64,000 nt of DNA, from NCBI RefSeq assembly GCF_002000125.1, contig NZ_MLHH01000003.1, forward strand, positions 124,001 through 188,000, written 5' to 3'. Both the position numbers and the translations under genes were made by a program. This stretch comes from Rodentibacter heidelbergensis. Lineage in GTDB: Bacteria; Pseudomonadota; Gammaproteobacteria; Enterobacterales; Pasteurellaceae. Shown piece by piece: positions 30,657-41,000 of this stretch; the stretch's first letter is position 1, and each line of letters begins with the position of its first letter. The notes under the pieces were generated by a model. It searched no databases. It was not told the DNA's origin and worked only from the letters and a program-made list of their open reading frames with translations.

Positions 30657-31108
30657 TCTGTTACCTTTTCAACAATCAGCGTGATCCCTTCTACACGCAC
30701 CACTTTAATCAGATCATTCACGGCAAGATGCTCACCTTGAATACGCCAGGTAGTATCACCAAAGGCACCACGTCCAATACCGTTAACCGCCATATCCCGC
30801 ACTGTACCCTGTTTACCAAGCATCGCATGATCACGCTGGTTTAAAGAGGTTTCTCTCTGATTTTGGCGATCTTTATTGTGTTGATATTTCCACCAACCAA
30901 CCGATAAGATACAGGCTAAAACGGCATAGAAAATGGCTAAACCAACCAATGAGAAAGTCGGAAAAAGGAACTGCACAAGCGCGGTGAATAAGGCGGCTAA
31001 TCCCCACCAAAGTAAAAATACACCGGGGGCAACCACTTCAGCGATCAATAAAACAAAGCCTAATACCAACCAATGCCATAGTGTCCATGTGGTTAACCAT
31101 TCAGCCAT
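30653..31108 (-). CDS. NfeD-family membrane protein (YbbJ-like)
   Basis: A 151-aa protein. The start ATG 31108 (MAEWLTTWTLWHWLVLGFVL) has an excellent AAAGGAGGG upstream, making the longer upstream start unlikely. Three or four hydrophobic helices are followed by a C-terminal OB-fold beta domain (GKQGTVRDMAVNGIGRGAFG) that defines NfeD. The family normally pairs with an SPFH/stomatin-like protein, and indeed qmcA lies directly upstream, as ybbJ lies beside qmcA in E. coli. The pair is thought to organise membrane microdomains or protein quality control. The gap between them contains a possible attenuator. Confidence 0.9.
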   Translation of the reverse strand: MAEWLTTWTLWHWLVLGFVLLIAEVVAPGVFLLWWGLAALFTALVQFLFPTFSLVGLAIFYAVLACILSVGWWKYQHNKDRQNQRETSLNQRDHAMLGKQGTVRDMAVNGIGRGAFGDTTWRIQGEHLAVNDLIKVVRVEGITLIVEKVTE

Positions 31109-31128
31109 ATTCCCTCCTTTGATAAAAA

Positions 31129-31212
31129 GTGCGGTTACAAAAAACAACGTTTTTTGAACGTTGGCTCTGCCAACGGCTCTGAAAGAGTGAATAAATTACG
31201 TTAGTAATTTAT
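31129..31212 (-). promoter_or_regulatory. Candidate attenuator between qmcA and nfeD
   Basis: Read on the minus strand there is ATAAATTAC-TAAC-GTAATTTAT (31212-31191), then CGTTGGC-AGA-GCCAACG (31175-31159), then CAACGTT-CAAAA-AACGTTG followed by TTTTTTG (31163-31139). The last has the form of an intrinsic terminator. The second and third stems share the same CAACG and cannot form together. This is the layout of a terminator/anti-terminator switch. No ligand, peptide or protein signal is evident. Confidence 0.55.
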
Positions 31213-31245
31213 GAATAATTTCAAATATACTTTGAAAATAAAATC

Positions 31246-32160
31246 TTAGGCTTTTTTATCGCCTTTTAATAACTCCGCAATGCCAGCCACAGAACCAATT
31301 AAATTTCCGGCTTCTAACGGCATTAAGACCACTTTACTATTTTGTGCTCCGCCAATCTCTTTTAAGGCTTCCGTGTATTTTTGTGCAATAAAGTAATTGA
31401 TGGCTTTGGTATCACCACTTGCAATAGCCTCAGAAACCATTTGTGTGGCTTTCGCTTCCGCTTGTGCTGCACGCTCACGGGCTTCCGCTTGTAAAAAGGC
31501 CTCTTGACGTTCCCCTTCTGCTTTCAAAATACGGGCTTGTTTTTCCCCTTCCGCCCGTAAAATTTCTGCTTGGCGAATCCCTTCGGCTTCTAATACTTCT
31601 GCCCGTTTATTACGTTCCGCTTTCATTTGGGCATTCATTGAATCAATCAATTCACGAGGTGGGCGAACATCTCGAATTTCGATACGGGTCACTTTAATCC
31701 CCCATGGATTCGTGGCTTCATCCACAATAGCAAGCAAACGACCATTGATAGAATCTCTTTGTGAGAGCATTTCATCCAACTCCATCGAACCAAGCACCGT
31801 ACGAATGTTCGTCATGGTTAAATTAATGATCGCCTGTTCAAGGTGATTGACTTCATAAGCTGCACTTCGGGCATCAATCACTTGGACGAAACACACGGCA
31901 TCAATGGCAACATTCGCATTATCTTTGGAAATCACTTCCTGTGAAGGGATATCCAACACTTGCTCCATCATATTAATTTTGCGCCCCACCCGATCCACAA
32001 AAGGCACAACAATATTCAATCCCGGCATTAATGTGCGGGTATAACGCCCAAAACGTTCAATTGTCCAGTTATACCCTTGTGGTACGGTTTTAATGGTTGA
32101 AAATAAAATAACGATAATGAGTACAAGAAAAACTAATGTCGTTAAGGTTAATCCATCCAT
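31246..32160 (-). CDS. qmcA: SPFH/stomatin-like membrane protein QmcA
   Basis: A 304-aa SPFH-domain protein. The start ATG 32160 ([20 protein letters not shown]) has GAGG upstream and gives E. coli QmcA length (305). An N-terminal membrane anchor is followed by the SPFH/band 7 domain ([19 protein letters not shown], then [17 protein letters not shown]), and then by a long Ala/Glu/Arg-rich coiled coil (about residues 175-250). Such proteins form large rings at the inner membrane and often bind FtsH-type proteases. It leads a minus-strand group with nfeD. Confidence 0.92.
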   Translation of the reverse strand: MDGLTLTTLVFLVLIIVILFSTIKTVPQGYNWTIERFGRYTRTLMPGLNIVVPFVDRVGRKINMMEQVLDIPSQEVISKDNANVAIDAVCFVQVIDARSAAYEVNHLEQAIINLTMTNIRTVLGSMELDEMLSQRDSINGRLLAIVDEATNPWGIKVTRIEIRDVRPPRELIDSMNAQMKAERNKRAEVLEAEGIRQAEILRAEGEKQARILKAEGERQEAFLQAEARERAAQAEAKATQMVSEAIASGDTKAINYFIAQKYTEALKEIGGAQNSKVVLMPLEAGNLIGSVAGIAELLKGDKKA

Positions 32161-32245
32161 TTTGATATCCTCTATTCGATTTGAATAAAAAAAGTCTAAC
32201 AAATCAGACCGCACTTTGTATAGCGAAATCTCAAACCCAAAAACA

Positions 32246-32267
32246 AAGGCGGACTTTCGTCCGCCTT
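32246..32267 (-). terminator. Terminator of sstT
   Basis: On the minus strand AAGGCGGAC-GAAA-GTCCGCCTT is followed by TGTTTTT. It is a 9-bp stem with a GAAA tetraloop, about 20 bases after the sstT stop. Confidence 0.88.
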
Positions 32268-32285
32268 ATCATAAAAAACAGGGAA

Positions 32286-33530
32286 TTAGGCTTGATTTTT
32301 GCGCTCTTCTTCCATACAGACGGCTGCGGTAAATAATACATCGGTAGAGGAGTTTAATGCGGTTTCCGTGGAATCTTGCAAAATACCAATCACAAAACCC
32401 ACCCCAATCATTTGGGCTGCCACATCATCAGAAATACCGAACAAACTACATGCCAACGGAATCAGCAATAACGAACCACCGGCAACACCCGATGCTCCAC
32501 AAGCACAAAGGGCTGCGACCACACTCAGCAACAATGCGCTCACAAAGGACACCTCCATGCCCAATGTATGCACTGCCGCTAAAGTAAGCACAGTAATGGT
32601 GATTGCTGCTCCCGCCATATTGATATTCGCCCCTAACGGGATTGCCACCGAATAGGTTTCTTCATCAAGATTTAAACGTTTTGCCAACCCGATATTCACC
32701 GGAATATTGGCGGCAGAACTGCGGGTGAAAAAGGCGGTAACCCCACTTTCTCTCACACAAGTCCAAACCAACGGATACGGATTTTGACGAATTTTCCAAT
32801 AAACTAAAATAGGATTAAGCACAAATGCCGTAAAGAGCATCGTACCGATTAGAACGACCAATAGGTGAATATAACCACCTAAAGCGGCCAAACCTTTATC
32901 CGATAAGGTTTCTGCCACTAAGCCAAATACCCCAAAAGGTGCAAATGAAATAATAACATGGACGATTTTTGAAATCCCCTCTGCAAAATCAGCGACCACT
33001 TGTTTTGTGGCTTCAGAAGCATGGCGTAACGCCAAACCTAAGCCGATAGACCAAGCCAATACGCCAATAAAGTTCGCTTTAAAAATCGCATTGAGTGGAT
33101 TATCCACCACATTCAGTACTAAAGTTAATAACACTTGAGTAACGGATTGTGGTGCAGAGGTCACATCTTCTTTAACCGACAATGCCACTTCGGAAGGGAA
33201 AAGCATACTGGCAATCACCGCTGCCAATGCGGCCAAAAACGTGCCTAAAAGATAAAGCACGATAATTTCCTTCATATTGCTTTTAGAGCCAACTTTTTTG
33301 TTCGCCAATGCCGCCATCACAAGGAAGAAAATTAAGATTGGCGCTACCGCTCTCAGGGCCTTAACAAAAATCTGCCCTAATACGCCAACACTTGAGGCAA
33401 GATCAAAACCTAATGCTTGTTCAATGCTTGGATTAACCAAGGCAACAAGGATCCCGAGAACTAGACCAACGGCAATTCGTTTGACCAAATTACCTTGGAA
33501 AAGAAAATGAAATAAACGTGATGTATTCAT
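32286..33530 (-). CDS. sstT: Serine/threonine:sodium symporter SstT
   Basis: Imports serine and threonine with sodium; member of the DAACS (glutamate transporter-like) family. The 414-aa length equals E. coli SstT. It has about nine to ten membrane helices, the serine-rich hairpin [20 protein letters not shown], and the substrate/sodium-site segment [13 protein letters not shown] in its local form [20 protein letters not shown]. It is monocistronic with its own terminator. The leader contains a short hairpin at 33565-33580. Confidence 0.95.
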   Translation of the reverse strand: MNTSRLFHFLFQGNLVKRIAVGLVLGILVALVNPSIEQALGFDLASSVGVLGQIFVKALRAVAPILIFFLVMAALANKKVGSKSNMKEIIVLYLLGTFLAALAAVIASMLFPSEVALSVKEDVTSAPQSVTQVLLTLVLNVVDNPLNAIFKANFIGVLAWSIGLGLALRHASEATKQVVADFAEGISKIVHVIISFAPFGVFGLVAETLSDKGLAALGGYIHLLVVLIGTMLFTAFVLNPILVYWKIRQNPYPLVWTCVRESGVTAFFTRSSAANIPVNIGLAKRLNLDEETYSVAIPLGANINMAGAAITITVLTLAAVHTLGMEVSFVSALLLSVVAALCACGASGVAGGSLLLIPLACSLFGISDDVAAQMIGVGFVIGILQDSTETALNSSTDVLFTAAVCMEEERKNQA

Positions 33531-33564
33531 AGTAAATGGTTAAATAAAAATAAGATTAAACTTC

Positions 33565-33580
33565 GGATCATTGCTGATCC
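33565..33580 (-). promoter_or_regulatory. sstT leader hairpin
   Basis: On the minus strand GGATCA-GCAA-TGATCC is a 6-bp perfect stem closed by a GNRA-type GCAA tetraloop. It lies about 35 bases before the sstT ATG and just after a run of G. It may be a leader RNA structure or a DNA operator. Confidence 0.4.
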
Positions 33581-33717
33581 CCCTAGGCTGAACAAAGATA
33601 GCTTAAATTTAATCTAAAATAAAACGTTTTCTTTGGTTTTTGCTGATACGTTAAGCATTTGTTTTATTCTCTTTTTTCTAATACTTTGCCTGATTAAAAA
33701 TTTTTTCTATCCCCCCG

Positions 33718-33767
33718 TTGACAACCTGTATGAAACACCAGTATCATACACCTGTATAAACAACCAT
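33718..33767 (+). promoter_or_regulatory. LexA-type SOS promoter of the UmuD-like gene
   Basis: TTGACA (33718-33723), an 18-base spacer, and TATCAT (33742-33747) form a strong promoter. CTGTATGAAACACCAG (33726-33741) fits CTG-N10-CAG, the LexA box, and fills the spacer exactly. A second, weaker match CTGTATAAACAACCAT (33752-33767, one mismatch in the right half) follows just downstream. LexA bound here would block polymerase directly, so DNA-damage induction is expected. Confidence 0.82.
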
Positions 33768-33786
33768 GATATTAACGAAGGAAAAG

Positions 33787-34233
33787 ATGATGAACTACGC
33801 AAATGCTATGACCCAAAATGAGATGACGTTTTCTTATCATCCAATACCATTTTTTAACGATATTGAAAAAAATTCAAAATTCAGTAAAAAACTGGATTTA
33901 AACCTTTACTGTATTAAACGCCCACAACAAACCTGTTTTATTCGTGTAACTAACCCAAATATGCTAGCTTGGGGGATTGAACAAGGGGATATGTTGGTCG
34001 TTGAAAAAAACGATCATCTTTCTATGGGGGATCTCGTTGTATTAGAAAAAGGAGAAGAATTTCATCTCTATGAATTCATTGTGCATCAAGATGAATTTAT
34101 CTTTATGGCGTTAGATTCTCAAATGCAGAATATTAAAACCAAAGATTGGGCTTCCCTTCCAATTATTGGCACTGTAACCAATACGATTCACCAAATTCAA
34201 CCAAAACGTCATTTACAAAAATTCCCAGCCTAA
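33787..34233 (+). CDS. UmuD-like (S24/LexA-family) protein lacking catalytic residues
   Basis: A 148-aa protein from ATG 33787 (MMNYANAMTQNEMTF), with AAGGA upstream. The C-terminal part aligns with E. coli UmuD: LDLNLYCIKRPQQTCFIRV with IDLNQLLIQHPSATYFVKA, then GIEQGDMLVVEK with GISDGDLLIVDS. But UmuD Ser60 (GDSM) corresponds to Asn58 (PNM), and the Lys97 position appears to be Tyr95. It should therefore not self-cleave, and the usual Cys-Gly cleavage site is also absent. No umuC/DNA polymerase V gene is adjacent. With the LexA-box promoter, it looks like an SOS-induced regulator or accessory protein rather than an active UmuD. It is followed by a USS-pair terminator. Confidence 0.75.
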   Translation: MMNYANAMTQNEMTFSYHPIPFFNDIEKNSKFSKKLDLNLYCIKRPQQTCFIRVTNPNMLAWGIEQGDMLVVEKNDHLSMGDLVVLEKGEEFHLYEFIVHQDEFIFMALDSQMQNIKTKDWASLPIIGTVTNTIHQIQPKRHLQKFPA

Positions 34234-34275
34234 GGGAGATTGAAAGCGTAATATTGAGGCCCCTTCCCCCTCTAA

Positions 34276-34310
34276 AAAAAGTGCGGTCAGTTTTGACCGC
34301 ATTTTTGTAA
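34276..34310. terminator. USS-pair terminator between the UmuD-like gene and lpxM
   Basis: AAAGTGCGGTCA-GTT-TTGACCGCATTTTT: one arm carries the full uptake core, the other ends CGCATTT rather than CGCACTT, so it is one base short of perfect. Confidence 0.8.
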
Positions 34311-34320
34311 GTAATATTCA

Positions 34321-35277
34321 TTAATCATAAAGATCTTCGCCATCTTTTCGTGTTCTTAATAATTGTAAAATCCAAACATATTGTTCCGGGGTGGGCGTGA
34401 CAAAAGCCTCGATTTCTTCATTCATGGCTCGAGCTGATTTTTCAGGTTCATCATTCAATATCATAGGCGGATGAATTTCCATTTCATATTTCCCACTTTC
34501 GGTGTTATAACGGGGGAACATGGGAATGACGACTGCCTTCGCCAACTTCGCCATTTTATTTAAGCCCGGAAGCGTGGCTTTATAAGTGCCAAAAAAATCC
34601 ACAAAAACACTTTGTTCTGCACCAAAATCTTCATCAGGCAAGTAATACCCCATTTCCCCCTGACGAACATGGCTTAAAAAAGGCTTAATGCCATTTTGAC
34701 GGGCGTGCATTTTTCCCCCAAAACGCTGACGAACCATTGTCCAAAGCCAATCCACTAAAGGATTGCGATGGGGGTTATACATGGAGGTCATCGGCATCCC
34801 ATGGGTATGTAAAATAATCCCGGAAGCATCAATCGCCCAACCATGAGGCACCATTAAAATAATGTTATACCCCTCGGCTTTGGCTTTTTGAATATGCTCA
34901 ATCCCGATAAATTCACTGCGTTTTTGTAGATGTTTTTTCGAGCGGACAGCAATCTCACCAATCCCTAACATGACTTGAGCCACCACCGCAAACATCTTAT
35001 CGATCACTTGCTCTCGTTGCTGCTCAGTCCATTGTGGAAAGCAGTAGCTCAGATTAATTTGTGCCCGTTTACGCTGTTTTTTTGCCTTGTGTCCAATCCA
35101 TACGCCTAACTTTGCTGCGAATTTATCACGCAGCCGAAAAGGTACAAAGGCCAATAAAAGCAAAAAGAAAATACCAACCCAAATACCCCAGTATTTTGGT
35201 TTTAAATAGGACCACGAAAAATGTGGCTCATAGCCTACACGAGCTGTTAAGCGAATATGTTGTTGAGAATCTGTCAT
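34321..35277 (-). CDS. lpxM: Lipid A late acyltransferase LpxM (MsbB)
   Basis: Adds the last secondary acyl chain (typically myristate in Haemophilus) to KDO-lipid A. The 318-aa product has one N-terminal membrane anchor. The catalytic H-x4-D motif lies in VPHGWAIDASG. The conserved FVDFFGTYKATLPGLN and PEQYVWILQLLRTRK align closely with E. coli LpxM, better than with LpxL. Upstream on the same strand are the TSUP permease gene, mepA and aroC, a neighbourhood I recall for H. influenzae msbB. Confidence 0.94.
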   Translation of the reverse strand: MTDSQQHIRLTARVGYEPHFSWSYLKPKYWGIWVGIFFLLLLAFVPFRLRDKFAAKLGVWIGHKAKKQRKRAQINLSYCFPQWTEQQREQVIDKMFAVVAQVMLGIGEIAVRSKKHLQKRSEFIGIEHIQKAKAEGYNIILMVPHGWAIDASGIILHTHGMPMTSMYNPHRNPLVDWLWTMVRQRFGGKMHARQNGIKPFLSHVRQGEMGYYLPDEDFGAEQSVFVDFFGTYKATLPGLNKMAKLAKAVVIPMFPRYNTESGKYEMEIHPPMILNDEPEKSARAMNEEIEAFVTPTPEQYVWILQLLRTRKDGEDLYD

Positions 35278-35307
35278 ACTAAAAACAGCGGCGAAATAAA
35301 CCGCACT

Positions 35308-36075
35308 TTAAATACTAAACCAACCTTGATCATAGGCCATTTTTGCCGTCATCAAAAACGACATCACCACAACCATAGGACGAATTAAGGTTTTCCCCTT
35401 TGTCATTACCATTTTAGCGCCCCAATTTGCCCCCAGAATACTCCCGATCATCATCACAATACCTGCACTCCACAAAATTTGTCCACCGGCTAAGAAAAGT
35501 AAAAAGGAAGCAAGGTTTGAAGTAAAATTCATCACCTTGGCATGGGCCGTGGCTTTGGCAAGATTGAAACCTAATAGGGTTACGCAAGCCAAACTCATAA
35601 TAGACCCTGTGCCTGGTCCAAAAAAACCATCATAAAAACCTAAAAACGGACTAAGAGCAACACCAAAAACGCCATAGGTTAAACGTTGTTGACGATCTTC
35701 ATCACCCAATTTAGGGGTAAAGAGAAAATACAGTCCGATGGCTAAAATAAGAAAAGGCAAAATTTTCTTAAACACCGCGACATCAAGCAGTTGAATTAAG
35801 ATCGTACCCAGTGCCGAGCCGATAAAAACGCAAAGCAAAATGAACCAAACTTGCCGTAAATTGACCGCTCTTTTCCGTAAAAAATAGAGGCTTGCAGAAA
35901 ATGCCCCGCCCATCGCTTGCAATTTGTTGGTGCCCAGAGCCATTGCAGGCGGCATTCCTGTCATCAGTAAAGCAGGAATGGTAAGTAGGCCACCACCGCC
36001 TGCAATGGCATCAATAAATGCAGCGATAAAGGCCACGACAAATAATATTGCTAAAATATCAACGCCCAATTCCAT
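35308..36075 (-). CDS. TSUP-family (TauE/SafE, YfcA-like) permease
   Basis: A 255-aa membrane protein with about seven to eight helices and the two TSUP repeats: FIAAFIDAIAGGGGLLTIPALL at the N-terminus and LSPFLGFYDGFFGPGTGSIM in the middle. Members export or import sulfur-containing anions such as sulfite or sulfoacetate; E. coli YfcA sits beside mepA and aroC, as this gene does. The substrate here is unknown. Confidence 0.9.
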   Translation of the reverse strand: MELGVDILAILFVVAFIAAFIDAIAGGGGLLTIPALLMTGMPPAMALGTNKLQAMGGAFSASLYFLRKRAVNLRQVWFILLCVFIGSALGTILIQLLDVAVFKKILPFLILAIGLYFLFTPKLGDEDRQQRLTYGVFGVALSPFLGFYDGFFGPGTGSIMSLACVTLLGFNLAKATAHAKVMNFTSNLASFLLFLAGGQILWSAGIVMMIGSILGANWGAKMVMTKGKTLIRPMVVVMSFLMTAKMAYDQGWFSI

Positions 36076-36102
36076 ATCACTTTCTCTTTATCTGCCGACA
36101 AT

Positions 36103-36963
36103 TTATTCTAACCATTCACTTCGATTCGGCGAGTTCAATATTTGTTGGCATAAAAAGGGTTCAGGTGGCACGACTTTTGGCTTGCTTGAGCCAGCCCCCG
36201 GTTTTGCCGGCTCAAACCAAGAATAAAGTTCATCACCACAGCCATCACCTGCCGGCACTGGGGCTTGATCTTCACAATAAGCGGCATCCGCCGGGCATTT
36301 TAAACGAACGTGAAAATGTGAATCATGGCCAAACCAAGGGCGAATTTTATTTAGCCAGCCTCTGTCATGACCTGCCGTTTGACAAAGCTTCACTTTAATC
36401 GCCGGGTTGACAAAAATACGGGTTACATTTGGCTCTTGTGCCGCAAGCTTAATTAATGTGGCGTGATGTGAATTCCAAACACGCTCATCAACACGTTGTG
36501 CTTTACGATCCACCACTAATAATCCTTTGCCATCAGAATTTAACGCATCGGCATCAGACATTGCCCCCATTCGCAACCAAATATCTGCATCTAATCCCAT
36601 TTGGTGGCTGGCATGACCGGTTAAAAAACGCCCTCCCCCCGGCATAGCAATATCCCCCACTAACATAGTCGGCAAACCGGCCGCTTTCGCTTTTTCACCC
36701 AACCGTTTTAGGTAGCTGATCATCTCCGGGTGACCATAATAACGGTTTCGATTCATACGAATCACCTGATAGCCTTCACCTTTTATCGGTAAAGCTTGAG
36801 CACCAATAATACAGCCGTTAGAATAACTCCCGATAGGCTTTGCCATGCCGTCTTCGCTTGGGATAGGTCGCTTAATTTGTTGCCAATCTTGGGGAGAGGC
36901 CTGTACACCTAACGCAAAAAGTGCGGTCAATATTACCGCTGTTTTTACTGCTTTTTTATTCAT
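36103..36963 (-). CDS. mepA: Penicillin-insensitive murein endopeptidase MepA
   Basis: Periplasmic LAS-family metalloenzyme that cuts D-Ala-meso-DAP cross-links in peptidoglycan and is insensitive to penicillin. The start ATG 36963 gives a signal peptide (MNKKAVKTAVILTALFALGVQA); the longer reading overlapping aroC is not supported. The 286-aa product has GRFLTGHASHQMGLDADIWL with zinc-binding His and Asp, and WFGHDSHFHVRLKCP with the catalytic/zinc His pair. It follows aroC by 13 bases, the conserved aroC-mepA order. Confidence 0.95.
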   Translation of the reverse strand: MNKKAVKTAVILTALFALGVQASPQDWQQIKRPIPSEDGMAKPIGSYSNGCIIGAQALPIKGEGYQVIRMNRNRYYGHPEMISYLKRLGEKAKAAGLPTMLVGDIAMPGGGRFLTGHASHQMGLDADIWLRMGAMSDADALNSDGKGLLVVDRKAQRVDERVWNSHHATLIKLAAQEPNVTRIFVNPAIKVKLCQTAGHDRGWLNKIRPWFGHDSHFHVRLKCPADAAYCEDQAPVPAGDGCGDELYSWFEPAKPGAGSSKPKVVPPEPFLCQQILNSPNRSEWLE

Positions 36964-36976
36964 TTCACACAACCTA

Positions 36977-38050
36977 CTACTTACACTGTGCTTTAAAACG
37001 TAATAAATGATCCAATAACACAATGGCAACCATCGCTTCTGCAATAGGAACGGCACGAATCCCCACGCAAGGATCATGACGCCCCTTTGTCACCACTTCC
37101 ACGGCTTCGCCATCAAGATTTACGGAACGGCCGGGGATGGTTATGCTGGAAGTCGGCTTCAATGCAATAGTGGCAATAATCGGCTGACCGGAGCTAATCC
37201 CGCCTAAAATCCCGCCAGCATGATTACTTTCAAACCCATTTGGAGTCATTTCATCACGATGTTGGCTACCTCGCTGTTCCACGACGGCAAATCCATCGCC
37301 AATTTCCACCCCTTTTACCGCATTAATACCCATTAAGGCATGAGCCAAATCCGCATCTAAGCGATCAAATACCGGCTCCCCTAACCCCACAGGAACATTT
37401 TCAGCGATCACCGTGAGTTTTGCGCCGATTGAATCTCCTTCTTTTTTGAGTTCACGGATCAATTCATCAAATTTTTCGACCGCACTTTCATCGGGGCAAA
37501 AGAAAGGATTGCTCTCGACAGTCTGCCAGTCGATCTTTCCCACCGTTTGTGGCGCAATTTTCACTTCGCCAATTTGACTTAAAAACCCACGAACCTCAAT
37601 ACCAAATTGCTCCCGCAAATATTTTTTGGCAATGGCGCCGGCAGCCACTCTCATTGCGGTTTCACGAGCGGAAGAACGTCCGCCACCACGGTAATCTCGG
37701 ATACCGTATTTTTGTTGATAGGTAAAATCCGCATGACCCGGACGAAAACGATCTTTAATTTCACCGTAATCTTGGGAACGTTGATCTGAATTTTTAATGA
37801 TCATCCCAATACTCGTGCCGGTAGTTTTCCCTTCAAAGACACCCGATAAAATTTGCACCTCATCGGCTTCCCTGCGTGGCGTGGTGTAGCGGGAAGTGCC
37901 CGGTTTACGGCGATCCAAATCCGGCTGAATATCTGCCTCTGATAAGGTCATATTCGGGGGAACGCCATCTACAATGCAGCCCAGTGCAATGCCGTGGGAT
38001 TCCCCAAATGTCGTCACACGGAAAAGTTGTCCTATTGTGTTGCCTGCCAT
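36977..38050 (-). CDS. aroC: Chorismate synthase
   Basis: Final shikimate-pathway enzyme: converts EPSP to chorismate with reduced FMN. The 357-aa product has [17 protein letters not shown] at residues 16-32, [20 protein letters not shown] (about 122-141) and a C-terminal [17 protein letters not shown], all standard signatures. It lies between mscK and mepA on the minus strand. High confidence. Confidence 0.97.
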   Translation of the reverse strand: MAGNTIGQLFRVTTFGESHGIALGCIVDGVPPNMTLSEADIQPDLDRRKPGTSRYTTPRREADEVQILSGVFEGKTTGTSIGMIIKNSDQRSQDYGEIKDRFRPGHADFTYQQKYGIRDYRGGGRSSARETAMRVAAGAIAKKYLREQFGIEVRGFLSQIGEVKIAPQTVGKIDWQTVESNPFFCPDESAVEKFDELIRELKKEGDSIGAKLTVIAENVPVGLGEPVFDRLDADLAHALMGINAVKGVEIGDGFAVVEQRGSQHRDEMTPNGFESNHAGGILGGISSGQPIIATIALKPTSSITIPGRSVNLDGEAVEVVTKGRHDPCVGIRAVPIAEAMVAIVLLDHLLRFKAQCK

Positions 38051-38071
38051 AGTTTACCTCTTATTTTTTGA

Positions 38072-41000
38072 TTATTTTTGAGCCGATAATCCGGTTGCAT
38101 TGGTATCCTTAAAACAAATTTCTTCACCGGTATCATGATTTTTAATAAACACATCAAGTTGATTAAATGCAATATCAATATTATTTTCAGCGAAAAGCTC
38201 GTTGATGCGACGATTGAGCGCATCTATCGTATTCGTACGTTCAGAAAGTTGCCCCACATAAACCCGTAATTCGTGATCCAAGGTGCTGGCACCAAAGGAT
38301 AAAAATAACGCTCGAGGCTCAGGCTCTTTCAATACCGCCGGTTGCTCATTTGCTGCTTGAAGGAGTAGTTTTTTCACTAATTCCAAATCAGAACCATAAG
38401 CCACCCCGACGGTGAGCACCAAACGTGTCATTGCATTTGAAAGCGCCCAGTTTATCACCTGACCGGTTACAAAAGATTTATTCGGTACAATCACTTCTTT
38501 ACGATCAAAATCAATGATGGTAATCGCACGAATACGGATCTTCGCCACCGTTCCGCTCATCCCGTTGATCGTTACGGTATCGCCCACCCGAATCGGGCGT
38601 TCAAACAGCAAAATAATGCCGGAAACAAAATTCGCGAAAATTTCCTGCATACCGAAACCCAACCCCACAGAAAGGGCGGCAAACAGCCATTGTAATTTAG
38701 ACCAAGACATTCCCAATGTGGCAAACGCCCAAGCACTGCCCACCGCTACAATGATATAAGTGAGTAAGGTGGTAATGGTATAAGGCGTACCCTGTGATAA
38801 TTTCAAACGTGAAAACAGCAAAATTTCTAAAATACCTGAAATATTTCTCACCAGTACATAGGTAATGCCTACAATAATCAACGCCACAAGTAAATTAAAC
38901 AGCGTGATACTTTCCATCACATTTGCACCATCCACCACAGAAACTTGCTGCCATAGGGTGATATCACGCAGGTAAGCGGCTACAGTAACAAGATCTGACC
39001 AAACAAAATAGAAAATACCAAATAATGCCGACCAAATAAATAAATCCGCAAAACGTAACAATTGGCTTCTCACCTCATTTAAGGCCAAGCCTTCTTCTTG
39101 ATCGGTAATCACCACCACATCATCTGAGGGGGCGCCATCATTAAATTCTTCCGCTTTTTGATTACGTTTTTCCATTAGACGACGATGCGCTAAACGGCGT
39201 GATGATACCGTAATGCCACGGTAGATCACATTGCGTAAAATAAACCAGATACACCAAGCAATATAAGAATTAATAATATGCTGGATTAAATTCAATGCGG
39301 TGTAGTAATACCCCAACACAATCAATAAAATCAAACCAATAGGCACTAACTGTAATAAAATCTGAATGCTTTTCACAATCACATTATTACGTTGTGCTTG
39401 GTTTTCTTCATAAGCCCGAAGGGCTCGATTAAAGCGAGGCGCAATAATAACGGTACAGAAAATTAAAGCGGCAATGGTATTAATTTCACCTAACACATCA
39501 TTTGCCAAGCCATTATCCATTACATTACTAAATACCGATGTATTCAATAATAAAACAACCGCAATAATAATCCGTTTTACCACCCCACGGAATTTCTCGG
39601 CATCTTCTTGTGCAAAGCCAAAATGGCGGACAAAAATGCCATTTGGACGGAAAATCGCAAACCATACATTAAAGAACCACCAATAACCCGCCATTTGGAA
39701 AGACCAATCCCAAAATTCCTGCGGATTGCGGAAGAAGAAAAAGCCTATCATCTGACAAACGGCAAGGAACCAAAGCGTACCGGATAAATTTAATAATCCC
39801 GTTAAAATCAATGCTATCGGCGTATGCCACTGGCTATCTGCACGCAGGGTATTAATTTCCCCGTTGATCATCGCTAAACGATGGGTAATCGCCGGTTTAA
39901 ATTTAAAAATCGCGCCACCCACCACAATCAAAATAAACACATAGGTGAGCAACGAGAGGAGATTATCAAAATTAGTTGGGAAACCTAAATGCTTCATCAT
40001 GCCATTCAACTGCGCTTCTAATGACATCGGCAACATTTTGAACCAATCTAAATTGATCGGGTTGTTACTTTTCACCCAGAAACTTTGTTGATCAAGTTTC
40101 GACTGAATTTGATCGCTAATTTGCGTAATTTGTTGTTGGGTTAATTCTAAGGAAATCGCTAAATTTAGCTGATTATTGAGTGACTTAATTAGATCAGAAC
40201 CCATTTTACGGCGTTCCGTCAGTAAAGTGGTTAACTGGGCTTTTTCCGTTGCGCTAAAGCGTTGGTTTTCCTCTAATTCCACTTTTTGGATATAGGCGTC
40301 TAAATCATAAAGCTCATTGCGGCGCTGGGTAATATCAAAAATTTGTACCCGTAAATCGGAAATTTGTTTTGATAAACCTTGGATATTCAGGTTTGTCGGT
40401 AATTTTTGCTTTTGTTGCTGAATAATACGGGAAAGTAGCAAAGTGCCTTGCAAGGCACTAATTTGCCCGTCAATGGTACGCTGGGTCTGCGTTAAACTAT
40501 CTAACACATTGCGCATTCTCAGCTCATCTTGAGATAAGGTATTGGTTTTTTCGGTTTGTTCCAATAAAAGTTTGCTCAACATGGCATTACGATCCAGTTC
40601 TTTCTGGATGTAATCATTTTTAACCGCACTTTGTTGCTGTTGTTGCGCCTGTTCAACTTTATTTTGGCTTTGCTCTAAATTTTTCTGATTAATCATCTCT
40701 TGAATAGCCGAAATTTGCTGTTGTTGAACCTGTTGTTTAACATTGAGCAAATCGTAACGACTTTGATAGAGCACAGAAAGTTGATCACTATTTTTCAGTA
40801 AGGTTTGATTATAGGTATTTTTCAGATCAATGAGCTGTAATTCCAATTGGTATTGCTGTTCTTGCGAGCTATTTGCCGTGCCGTCTGAAAGAGATTGATT
40901 TAACACTTGGCTACGTTTTAAATTCTCCGCCAATGCAGTTTGCGCACGTTCAGACACAGCACTTTGCTCAGCCACAAGCGCATTGGCCGCACTCAGTGCC

